11,069 bases of DNA. Origin: Fen-7 sp041494285. GTDB lineage: Archaea; Halobacteriota; Methanosarcinia; Methanotrichales; Methanotrichaceae. This document shows, piece after piece, positions 1 to 5,783 of the stretch. Position 1 is the stretch's first letter. Each line of letters opens with the position of its first letter. Both the position numbers and the translations under genes were made by a program. The DNA lies in the NCBI GenBank assembly GCA_041494285.1, contig JBGQAL010000092.1, positions 1 to 11,069 on the forward strand. Direction: 5' to 3'. The notes beneath the pieces were generated by a model, which saw nothing but the letters and a program-made list of their open reading frames with translations, was not told the DNA's origin and did not search any database.

Positions 1-1
1 G

Positions 2-973
2 GGACAAGTTCTCCACTTCGATCAGTTATGGAAAGACGTGGATAGCAAGATTTTTGCCAAACAGAGATTACAAATTGTTTTGCTGATGACTATAAATGTT
101 ATGGGTCTATTAAACTGGCTATCACATTCATGGGATGACAATTTGAGAAATAAGGAGAAGGATTTAGAATTGCAGAACGCATTTTTAAAAAATCCAGCTA
201 TAATAAAACTCTTTCCGCAGGTTTATGGGTTAGGGCTTAAGCATGAAGGTCCTAGCAGAACTTCAGGGAGCGATCCGGATACGGATGCACCATACCTTAA
301 TTATTATAATTTTAGCAATCCAGGTGACTATGCACTTTTATTTGATGCAAGATTACGGTTTTCAACCCGAGGGCAGCCATCGGAGGGAGGAATATTTCTT
401 TCATTTAAAAATTTAGCTAAACAAGGTCTGGATTTGGGGGTTAGCAATAGCTTTGAGACTTTTACAAAACAAGGCATACATTTAGGGCTTCGTGATAGAA
501 CAGTTCCTCTAGTTTATGTCAAAAAGGGTTCAGTATATATATACAACAATAAATTAATAGGAAAGTTAATTAGAGAAGATAAATCCTCCAACATCGAATC
601 CATAATAGAGACTAAGAACAAAGAAAGATACTGGGTAAAATATTACAAATTTAATTTTAAAAATACATTTTGGACAAGAACTCTCGACAAAGTAGAGTTT
701 TATAAGAGATCTAATTTAGGCGAAACCCTTCCGGTTATTTGCCAGCTTAAGAGTAGTGAAGGGAATGTAAGCACTGTATATCATTATCCTTGGGAACTCC
801 GAAAGAATATCGATAAACGCAACCGCGATTTAAAATTTTTTATTCATTATATTATTGAAATGGAGAAACCCAAGGTTGAATTGGACCAATTCGCACTTAT
901 GTATGGAATAATATTAAATCATTTAAATGCAAAAGGTTTTCATACTGGATGCATTAAAGGCGGAAGTTTATGA
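2..973 (+). CDS. Unknown protein, probably missing its 5' end
   Basis: The reading frame is open to the left edge of the window, so the true start probably lies outside. A GTG at 38 would give 311 residues, but no SD or TATA box is visible before it, and the residues encoded upstream (LHFDQLWKD) read like ordinary protein. Seen from GTG 38: a hydrophobic stretch at about residues 10-29 that could be a membrane helix or a buried helix, then a mixed region rich in aromatic and beta-prone residues (YLNYYNF, YALLFDARLRF, VYIYNNKLIGKL), and a basic C-terminal part. The gene is visibly AT-rich, with many AAA, TTT and ATA codons, unlike the GC-richer thermosome gene. I do not recognise a family. The alternating hydrophobic pattern would fit a lectin-like beta-sandwich, but that is a guess. 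It ends in TGA at 971-973 with no neighbour in operon spacing. Confidence 0.6.
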   Translation, partial: GQVLHFDQLWKDVDSKIFAKQRLQIVLLMTINVMGLLNWLSHSWDDNLRNKEKDLELQNAFLKNPAIIKLFPQVYGLGLKHEGPSRTSGSDPDTDAPYLNYYNFSNPGDYALLFDARLRFSTRGQPSEGGIFLSFKNLAKQGLDLGVSNSFETFTKQGIHLGLRDRTVPLVYVKKGSVYIYNNKLIGKLIREDKSSNIESIIETKNKERYWVKYYKFNFKNTFWTRTLDKVEFYKRSNLGETLPVICQLKSSEGNVSTVYHYPWELRKNIDKRNRDLKFFIHYIIEMEKPKVELDQFALMYGIILNHLNAKGFHTGCIKGGSL

Positions 974-1117
974 GCCAGACATAATTTCTTGGGAAAGCGT
1001 TTACTTCTCATCATAATTCTTCATCCTCACCAAAGTAATCGAGATTGCTCAAAATTCGATGAGCTTTTCCATTTTTGATTTTATTTAAACTGGTTGTCAT
1101 TGGTGATTAGAACTATG

Positions 1118-1475
1118 TCATTGTGTCCTAACTAAGGTCCTCAACACGAACTCATCACTCACTTTACTTGCAAGGAAGTACCGTCCCATCCAGAACTCGC
1201 TCTTATACTCCAGTTCCCCAGCCATCAGGAATTCTGTAATCCATCTCAATTTTCAAAATTATGAGTCTTTGGTGTTCGACTCGATCTGTGTCGAAGTGGC
1301 AGATGGCTTTGAGGTTTAGAAGGTCGTTCTTGAGCCTGGATGCATTATAAAGCCGAGCGATCCAAGTGTTCTTAAAGGCTGACTGGGAAATGCTGCATCC
1401 AAGATATACACAGTTAAAGGAAAACAAAGGAGCTTTTAAGGGGCTGCAGTTCTGTGGGCTGCAAGTAAACGTCAC
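1118..1475 (-). pseudogene. Possible frameshifted small gene of unknown function
   Basis: On the minus strand a GTG at 1475 opens a 90-codon frame ending at 1203. Its end (PDGWGTGV) does not look protein-like. If the frame is shifted near 1240, the translation continues in a second open frame to a TGA at 1118-1120, containing ITEFLMAGELEYKSEFWMGR and then YFLASKVSDEFVLRTLVRTQ, which looks like normal helical protein. The joined product would be about 118 residues. The GTG lies about 27 nt from the centre of the AT palindrome at 1488-1506, a suitable TATA distance for a leaderless start. I do not recognise a family, and it may be chance, since both parts are short. One indel would explain the pattern. 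Confidence 0.25.
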
Positions 1476-1487
1476 CTAAGTGCAAGA

Positions 1488-1506
1488 TTATTAAAAAATT
1501 TAATAA
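1488..1506. promoter_or_regulatory. Perfect AT-rich palindrome, possible divergent TATA element
   Basis: TTATTAAA (1488-1495) is followed by AAA and then by its exact reverse complement TTTAATAA (1499-1506). The right arm is centred about 28 nt before the ATG at 1531. The whole element is about 27 nt before the GTG at 1475 on the other strand. It could act as a TATA element in both directions or as an operator. This is inferred from position and symmetry only. Confidence 0.35.
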
Positions 1507-1530
1507 GCAGCCTCAACCTTATACTTCATT

Positions 1531-1605
1531 ATGAGAAACAATAATCGTTTCAGAGTGTTTGATGCAGGATGGCGTCTTCGACCCGGAAACTGGGAGTCGT
1601 TCTGA
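1531..1605 (+). CDS. Possible leaderless 24-residue micro-ORF upstream of the reductase gene
   Basis: An ATG at 1531 opens 24 codons ending in TGA (1603-1605). The product begins MRNNNRFRVFDAGW and is rich in Arg, Asn, Phe and Trp. A TATA-like TTTAATAA at 1499-1506 sits about 28 nt upstream, so a transcript would start at or near the ATG. No SD is present. The reductase gene begins 64 nt after the micro-ORF stop and has no closer TATA box, so both could share one transcript, with the micro-ORF as a leader peptide. It could also be a remnant of a lost gene or a chance ORF. Confidence 0.25.
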   Translation: MRNNNRFRVFDAGWRLRPGNWESF

Positions 1606-1668
1606 GCCAGATAAGAATCAACCAAATGCTTGTCTGAAATAAAGAACATCTAAGGAGAGGAAAATAAG

Positions 1669-2343
1669 ATGAGAAAACTCATTGTATTATCTTTCATAAC
1701 ACTTGACGGCGTCATGCAAGCACCGGGCGGACCTGAAGAGGATCCGACTGGTGGCTTCAAGTACGGCGGGTGGACTGCTGGTTACTGGGATGATTTTCTT
1801 GGCGGTGTAATGGGTGAGCAAATGGCAGAACCATTTGATTTGTTGCTTGGAAGGAAGACTTACGAGATTTTCGCAGCATACTGGCCTTACGTGAAAAGCG
1901 ATGACCCGGATGGCCCGATTGCAGGCAAGATCAACAGCGCCAAAAAATATGTCGTCTCAACCACGTTGAGGAAACTTGACTGGAGCAATTCCACGCTCTT
2001 CAAAGACGGCATCGTTCAAGAAATTAAGAAACTAAAACAACAGAATGGACCTGAACTGCAGGTCCACGGCAGTGGCAATCTTATTCAAACGCTCTTGAAG
2101 CACGACTTAGTTGACGAGTTCCGCCTGAAGATATTCCCGATTACCCTCGGCACTGGCAAGCGCTTGTTTGGCGATGGCACTATTCCAGCAGGCTTCAAAC
2201 TCGTTGACAGCAAAACTTCAACCACAGGCGTCATAGTTGCCAATTACGAGCGTGCAGGAAATGTCAAAACTGGGTCATTTGCCTTGGAGACACCAACTGA
2301 GGCAGAACTTGCTCGCCGCAAACGGCTTGAAGAGGGTAATTAA
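1669..2343 (+). CDS. RibD C-terminal/dihydrofolate-reductase-like protein
   Basis: A 224-residue protein of the DHFR-like RibD C-terminal family (YwjB/YyaP type), cytoplasmic, expected to bind NADPH. Its substrate is unknown, and the family is distinct from true folate DHFR. Seen in order: the N-terminal strand and loop SFITLDGVMQAPGG (residues 8-21), the cofactor-binding segment LLLGRKTYEIF (58-68), VVSTTL (95-100), HGSGNL (133-138) and LGTGKRLF (160-167) near the end of the fold. The tail FALETPTEAELARRKRLEEG is common in bacterial members. The start is well set: AAGGAGAGG at 1652-1660 lies 8 nt before the ATG. One base separates it from the next gene, so they are co-transcribed. The family is mainly bacterial, so acquisition by transfer is likely but is an inference. 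Confidence 0.9.
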   Translation: MRKLIVLSFITLDGVMQAPGGPEEDPTGGFKYGGWTAGYWDDFLGGVMGEQMAEPFDLLLGRKTYEIFAAYWPYVKSDDPDGPIAGKINSAKKYVVSTTLRKLDWSNSTLFKDGIVQEIKKLKQQNGPELQVHGSGNLIQTLLKHDLVDEFRLKIFPITLGTGKRLFGDGTIPAGFKLVDSKTSTTGVIVANYERAGNVKTGSFALETPTEAELARRKRLEEGN

Positions 2344-2344
2344 C

Positions 2345-3232
2345 ATGCCAAAAATCACCCAGCACCTATGGTTTGACAAAGAAGCTAAAGAGGCAGCCAA
2401 GTTCTACACTTCTGTTTTCAAGGACTCGAAAATCAATAACACGACAACGCTTCATAACACCCCTTCAGGCACGGTGGATATTGTTACCATTGAACTTATG
2501 GGGCAGGAATTCACGCTCATCAGCGCTGGCCCGCTTTTCAAATTCAATCCATCTGTATCATTTCTTGTCGCCTGTAAGACGAAGGACGAGGTCGATAAAT
2601 TATGGGAAAACCTCTCCGAGGGAGGCACGGCACTCATGGAGCTTGGTGAATATCCGTTTAGCGAAAAATATGGATGGGTGCAGGACGGGTACGGCCTTTC
2701 TTGGCAGGTGATGTTCATGGGCGAACATAAGATAAAGCAGAAAATCACCCCGACGCTTATGTTTGTCGGCAAGCAAGCCGGGAGAGCAGAAGAAGCGATT
2801 AATTTTTACGCAACGGTGTTCCACGATGCAAAAGTTGGCGATATCCTCCTCTACACCAAAGGTGAAGAACCAGACAAAGAGGGAACAATAAAGCACGCCG
2901 CTTTCACGCTTGAGGGTCAGGAGTTTGCAGCCATGGACAGCGCGCGTGTTCACAACTTCACTTTCAACGAAGCCATTTCGTTCATGGTGCATTGCGAGAT
3001 GCAGGAGGAGATTGATTACTACTGGGTAAAGCTTTCTGCAGTCCCAACGGCGGAGCAATGCGGCTGGCTGAAAGATAAATACGGCCTCTCATGGCAGATT
3101 GTTCCCACGGTTATGGAAGAGATGCTCAAGGACAGCGACAAAAAGAAAATAGCGCGAGTGACCGAGGCGTTTCTCAAAATGAAAAAATTTGGCATTGAGG
3201 AGTTGAAGAGGGCTTATAAAGGGGAATATTAA
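2345..3232 (+). CDS. Two-domain PhnB-like VOC-superfamily protein
   Basis: A 295-residue protein built of two tandem VOC (glyoxalase/PhnB-like, 3-demethylubiquinone-9 3-methyltransferase-type) domains. Repeat 1 runs about residues 1-125 and repeat 2 about 133-255, each with the same landmarks: HLWFDKEAKEAAKFYTSVF (7-25) versus FVGKQAGRAEEAINFYATVF (140-159), and YGWVQDGYGLSWQV (109-122) versus CGWLKDKYGLSWQI (239-252). A helical basic tail follows (about 256-295). Family members are often annotated as methyltransferases, but the fold is a VOC fold with no SAM motif, so the reaction is unknown. An ATG at 2345 one base after the upstream stop is the natural start and implies translational coupling; GAGGG just upstream is a weak SD. 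The upstream frame to 2237 overlaps the reductase gene and is not a likely start. Such pairs of small enzyme genes are typical of bacterial stress or resistance-type islands. Confidence 0.9.
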   Translation: MPKITQHLWFDKEAKEAAKFYTSVFKDSKINNTTTLHNTPSGTVDIVTIELMGQEFTLISAGPLFKFNPSVSFLVACKTKDEVDKLWENLSEGGTALMELGEYPFSEKYGWVQDGYGLSWQVMFMGEHKIKQKITPTLMFVGKQAGRAEEAINFYATVFHDAKVGDILLYTKGEEPDKEGTIKHAAFTLEGQEFAAMDSARVHNFTFNEAISFMVHCEMQEEIDYYWVKLSAVPTAEQCGWLKDKYGLSWQIVPTVMEEMLKDSDKKKIARVTEAFLKMKKFGIEELKRAYKGEY

Positions 3233-3308
3233 CCGCTATTGCTATTATTGCAACAAGGATAATCCAGATATGCAGATCTTCGAGCCTCCTGCATCCATGT
3301 TCGAACAC

Positions 3309-3316
3309 TTTAAATA
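3309..3316 (+). promoter_or_regulatory. TATA box for the Cys-rich gene
   Basis: TTTAAATA, followed by AG, is centred about 26 nt before the ATG at 3339. Archaeal TATA boxes sit about 25-30 nt before the transcription start, so the mRNA should start at or next to the ATG (leaderless). There is no SD between them. Confidence 0.7.
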
Positions 3317-3338
3317 AGTTTCAAGACCGTAAGTAGCT

Positions 3339-3722
3339 ATGGACGCCAAGCCCATTGGCCGTGTATGGTACGCCGGACTCGATGAAAGGCTGATGGAGCT
3401 TGGCAAAGAGGACCCGGAGGTCTATAAACATTGGCACGATTGGTTCGAGCCAAAGGCGAAGCAGCCACTGTGGCTTAAGCCAAACTCTCCTGAAAGTCTT
3501 GAGAAGCTCATGGAAGCGCTTGATACAGCCATCAAAGAAAGAAGATGGAAGCACGAGCCGATAAAGCAGGGACCCGAGTACACTTGGGCCACATGCGTGA
3601 TTCGAAGAGACGGCATTTGCCATTGCGGCGCCGGGGAATCCTCAGCAGATGCCTTGCTGGATGCATACCTTTCTGCATTAAAGGGATGTCGTGGGGACGA
3701 GATCTGCCCATGTCTGCCTTAA
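3339..3722 (+). CDS. Small Cys-rich protein of unknown function
   Basis: A 127-residue soluble protein that I do not recognise. The N-terminal half is helical and charged, rich in Trp and His (VYKHWHDWFEPKAKQPLW, residues 28-45). The C-terminal third carries six cysteines: C86, then C94-H-C96 (DGICHCGAGE), then C117 and C123-P-C125 (GDEICPCLP at the very end). The segment GESSADALLDAYLSAL (99-114) is an amphipathic helix between the two Cys groups. The spacing would fit a metal site or disulfides, which is inference. The ATG is supported by the leaderless TATA spacing, and base use and length argue for a real gene. It follows the VOC gene by about 106 nt with its own promoter and is convergent with the minus-strand gene ending at 3784. 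Confidence 0.75.
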   Translation: MDAKPIGRVWYAGLDERLMELGKEDPEVYKHWHDWFEPKAKQPLWLKPNSPESLEKLMEALDTAIKERRWKHEPIKQGPEYTWATCVIRRDGICHCGAGESSADALLDAYLSALKGCRGDEICPCLP

Positions 3723-3783
3723 TTGAACTTCGGTCGGTTCAGTCCCGACGAGCTTGCCAATTTTCCCGGACGAAGATCAATTT

Positions 3784-4116
3784 TCAATGACACCCCATTT
3801 TTTCTGTCAACTTCAAGATCGCGGCCCTGCTGAATTCGGCGATCAAATCCGTGGTAGATGGTTCAATTAACGGTTCGACCAATCTGCCATCCTTTATCAA
3901 TCCTGCTTTGATGGCAAATTCAAATACGTATGGATAGTACATTCGGACGGCTGCTGTTTTCCCAATGGCCTCGATGTAACATGTTGTTTCTGAATTCTGC
4001 TGCTTATCTCCGCGGGCAATTGGCTCGATGCAGCGATTGTAAAGAACTCTTAAAGCTTCTGTGAAGCTTTCCGCACTCGTTATTTCTTTCTCATTCAATC
4101 CAACTACCCTAAACAT
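3784..4116 (-). CDS. Hypothetical protein, about 110 residues
   Basis: A small soluble alpha/beta-looking protein of unknown family. The start at 4116 is chosen because AAGGAAGT (minus strand, 4131-4124) lies 7 nt before this ATG. The frame is open back to a TTG at 4200, but that start has no SD, and its extra N-terminal residues look like leader sequence. Seen: MFRVVGLNEKEITSAESFTE at the N terminus, a helix ALRVLYNRCIEP, CYIEAIGKTAAVRMYYPYVF in the middle, and a helical end (TDLIAEFSRAAILKLTEKMG). A TATA-like TATAAAA on the minus strand (4208-4202) would give a 5' leader of roughly 65 nt. It is convergent with the Cys-rich gene (61 nt between stops) and divergent from the phosphoesterase gene. 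Confidence 0.7.
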   Translation of the reverse strand: MFRVVGLNEKEITSAESFTEALRVLYNRCIEPIARGDKQQNSETTCYIEAIGKTAAVRMYYPYVFEFAIKAGLIKDGRLVEPLIEPSTTDLIAEFSRAAILKLTEKMGCH

Positions 4117-4200
4117 GATTTGCACTTCCTTGTAATCAGGTTGGTTGATCACTTGGTATGGTTCTCGATCACCGAATGGATTTCTTGAACGATTTCGCAA

Positions 4201-4210
4201 GTTTTATAGC
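4201..4210 (-). promoter_or_regulatory. TATA-like box for the minus-strand 110-aa gene
   Basis: GCTATAAAAC on the minus strand, about 90 nt before the SD-supported ATG at 4116. Transcription would start near 4180 and give an mRNA with a short leader that carries the SD. Confidence 0.45.
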
Positions 4211-4392
4211 TATCTCTGCCCTTAGAATCTTTTTCGGTTGAATTATCCATCAGCCTGCAAAACCAAAATGAATCCTGACAAATATCCAACATTGCCACGA
4301 GTCAGACGTCGAATCAATAAACAATGTTCATGTTAAATATTCTACGCAGTTTTCAGAAATAGAAAAATAGGCAAAAGAAATTCAAGACAAAT

Positions 4393-4409
4393 TCCTGGTT
4401 ATATCAGGA
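4393..4409. repeat. Short inverted repeat next to the phosphoesterase promoter
   Basis: TCCTG, then 7 nt, then CAGGA, ending 4 nt before the TATA box at 4414. The position would suit an operator, but the arms are only 5 bp and may be chance. Confidence 0.25.
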
Positions 4410-4413
4410 TAAA

Positions 4414-4421
4414 TTCAAATA
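4414..4421 (+). promoter_or_regulatory. TATA box for the phosphoesterase gene
   Basis: TTCAAATA, followed by AG, is centred about 27 nt before the ATG at 4445, matching the box and spacing at 3309-3316. No SD lies between, so a leaderless transcript is predicted. Confidence 0.65.
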
Positions 4422-4444
4422 AGTACAGTCTGAAAACATCCCTT

Positions 4445-5278
4445 ATGATAATAGCAGTCTCCGATGTGCACATGGCTGAGAGAGCAGACGATCCCCAGGT
4501 TAAAACCGACGACGGCAAATTCAAAGGGTTTCTGGACTACATCACATCTAACCAGCTCGAAGATGGAGGGGATTTAGTTCTATTGGGGGATATTTTCGAC
4601 CTGTGGAGAAGGGATTTCGTAAAGGCTTTGATAGAGAGCAAACCCGTAATCGCGAAGCTGACGGAAATGAAACACAGCGACAAGATCAAGATCCATTATT
4701 TGGCTGGCAACCACGACTACCATATGCTGCAGATGAGCGAGCTGCTGAAGGATAATTTCCCCTTTCAGGTTACAAAGGACTTGCGACTAGAAGATGGTGG
4801 AAATAAATTCTTCTTCATCCACGGATACCAGCTAGAAGTTTTGGCCAACCCATATTACAAATCTATGTCTGCCTACGAAACATTCTCTGAAGGGCTCTGC
4901 TTAGCAGGGGATGACACCGGCAATGCTGCCGATAAGCTTTGGGAGACATTCGAGGCATCTAAATCTGCTTTGGAAGACCTCAAGCGATTGCCAACCGACA
5001 TCCGAGGAGCTCTTACATCCATGATGAACCCACCGGCTAACCGTCTAAGCGGTTCTCACCAGGCTCACTCCATGGTTGAACAGGCCGCTATTTCTGAGGC
5101 AAGGGACGTCTACCTAGGGATGGATAGGGAGGAAGTCCTCGTATTCGGCCACACTCATATTCCCTTCTATGAGCCAGAAAATGGAGTCGTCAACACTGGG
5201 TCTTGGAAAAAACAACCTTGTAGGGATTATGAATACCTTGAGATCTCCGGTGGTCAGCCTAAGCTCAAAACCTTTTAG
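4445..5278 (+). CDS. Calcineurin-like metallophosphoesterase (LpxH-like)
   Basis: A 277-residue cytoplasmic enzyme of the calcineurin-like fold with a two-metal centre that hydrolyses phosphoesters or pyrophosphates. All metal-binding motifs are visible in order: D7-x-H9 (AVSDVHM), GDIFD (48-52, Asp49), GNHD (88-91, Asn89 and His90), HGY (126-128, His126) and GHTH (235-238, His236 and His238), with the family's NTGSW at 250-254. GDIFDLW and the general layout resemble UDP-2,3-diacylglucosamine pyrophosphatase (LpxH). Archaea make no lipid A, so the substrate must differ; a nucleotide or lipid-linked pyrophosphate is possible. Between HGY and GHTH a mostly helical insert of about 90 residues (about 135-225) probably forms a substrate cap. 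The start is set by the leaderless TATA spacing. No operon partner is seen. Confidence 0.9.
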   Translation: MIIAVSDVHMAERADDPQVKTDDGKFKGFLDYITSNQLEDGGDLVLLGDIFDLWRRDFVKALIESKPVIAKLTEMKHSDKIKIHYLAGNHDYHMLQMSELLKDNFPFQVTKDLRLEDGGNKFFFIHGYQLEVLANPYYKSMSAYETFSEGLCLAGDDTGNAADKLWETFEASKSALEDLKRLPTDIRGALTSMMNPPANRLSGSHQAHSMVEQAAISEARDVYLGMDREEVLVFGHTHIPFYEPENGVVNTGSWKKQPCRDYEYLEISGGQPKLKTF

Positions 5279-5512
5279 GTTATTTTTGCACAAGCTGAAG
5301 GTATTTTTGAAGTCTCTAGTACCTGCCAAAGGCTTCTGTAGCTCGATTAGAATAGTTCACGGTCTTGTCGTAAGCTGAGGTGCGGAATGACCGACTGTTG
5401 AATATCTTTAAATCTTCAGAAGTCGATTGTCACCTGATCATAAAAGGAGAGTTGATATCCAGCTTTATGACTTTCTAAATTCTAGCTTAGGCATCTCCAT
5501 TTTATCGTAATA

Positions 5513-5533
5513 CCCCACAGCTCTGCTGTGGGG
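5513..5533. repeat. Perfect GC-rich hairpin, copy 1
   Basis: CCCCACAGC, a TCT loop, then GCTGTGGGG form a perfect 9-bp stem. Its last 16 bases (CAGCTCTGCTGTGGGG, 5518-5533) recur exactly at 5616-5631. It could be a structured end of a small IS200/IS605-type element, a bidirectional terminator between convergent genes, or a dispersed palindromic repeat. Confidence 0.6.
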
Positions 5534-5609
5534 ATAAAGGCATATAAATCCTGATTAAGGACTGATTCGGCTAACCTGTTTCCATCTTTATGCGGCGGCG
5601 CCTCGTATG

Positions 5610-5631
5610 CCCCGTCAGCTCTGCTGTGGGG
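5610..5631. repeat. GC-rich hairpin, diverged copy 2
   Basis: CCCCGTCAGC, TCT, then GCTGTGGGG. It shares 16 identical bases with copy 1, 98 bp downstream, but the left arm has GT where copy 1 has A, so the stem has a mismatch and a bulge. It abuts the transposase remnant. Confidence 0.55.
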
Positions 5632-5637
5632 TGCGTC

Positions 5638-5765
5638 GCCCCAGTTGACCACAACTTCATACGGTCACATCAGGGCCTTAAAGGAAAAACGCCAGCAGAA
5701 GCGGCGGGGATTGGGTCGATGGAGAGAATAAATGGGACGGGCTATTGAGGAGATGTATTAAATAA
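5638..5765 (+). pseudogene. C-terminal remnant of an IS6-like DDE transposase, frameshifted
   Basis: Read from 5638, the frame gives APVDHNFIRSHQGL followed by KGKTPAEAAGIG. This is the signature end of DDE/integrase-core transposases of the IS6 (IS240-like) type, whose C-termini read roughly HYNFIRPH-x-GL-x-GKTPAEAAGI. In that frame it ends at TGA 5746-5748. A shift near 5712-5720 opens another frame at 5721 reading GENKWDGLLRRCIK and ending at TAA 5763-5765, which matches the usual GEN-K/R-W-x-GL-I/L end of the same family. So the last ~40 codons survive with one frameshift, while the catalytic core with its DDE residues is absent, replaced by hairpin DNA upstream. I see no terminal inverted repeats. 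It is a relic of a former insertion. Confidence 0.65.
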
Positions 5766-5783
5766 AATGCTAATCGGAAAAAT

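Larger units (their letters stand above)
974..1668. other. Gene-poor, apparently decayed intergenic stretch
   Basis: About 700 bases lie between two plus-strand genes without a convincing full-length gene. The region holds a possible frameshifted minus-strand ORF (1118-1475), a 29-codon minus-strand ORF (1011-1100) with neither SD nor TATA box, a perfect AT palindrome (1488-1506), a 24-codon plus-strand micro-ORF (1531-1605), and the SD of the next gene. No tRNA-like fold or transposase motif was found. Confidence 0.5.
5279..5640. other. Intergenic stretch between convergent genes, with hairpins
   Basis: No gene is supported here. At 5411-5451 there is TTTAAAT followed by an SD-like AAAGGAGAG, but the next possible starts (the TTG just after it, or the ATG at 5467) run into a TAA after a few codons, so this may be the remains of a lost gene's promoter and ribosome site. 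Two related GC-rich hairpins at 5513-5533 and 5610-5631 are listed separately. The region then passes into the transposase remnant. Confidence 0.5.

Noticed and set aside
1011..1100. 29-codon minus-strand ORF beginning MTTSLNKIKNGKAHRI
   Set aside because: The composition looks protein-like, but there is no SD, no TATA box at a useful distance and a stop three codons before the ATG; not enough support to call a gene.
1275..1295. Inverted repeat TTCGAC ... GTCGAA resembling part of a tRNA T-arm
   Set aside because: No acceptor stem, D-arm or anticodon arm can be folded around it.
971..1615. TGAGCCAGA present at two stop codons (971 and 1603)
   Set aside because: Nine bases only, with no similarity on either side; chance is a sufficient explanation.
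2237..2344. Upstream extension of the VOC protein to an ATG at 2237
   Set aside because: It would overlap the reductase gene out of frame for over 100 bases, and homologous VOC proteins begin at MPKITQHLWF, which is encoded from 2345.
2373..3058. Open frames on both strands inside the VOC gene
   Set aside because: They overlap a clearly coding gene and show no family motifs; they are shadows of its codon pattern.
3290..3310. GTTCGAACA, T-loop-like motif
   Set aside because: No tRNA cloverleaf fits the surrounding sequence, and the overlapping bases belong to the promoter of the Cys-rich gene.
3730..3755. Small hairpin GTCGG ... CCGAC between convergent genes
   Set aside because: A 5-bp stem with a 7-nt loop and no T-run; too weak to call a terminator.
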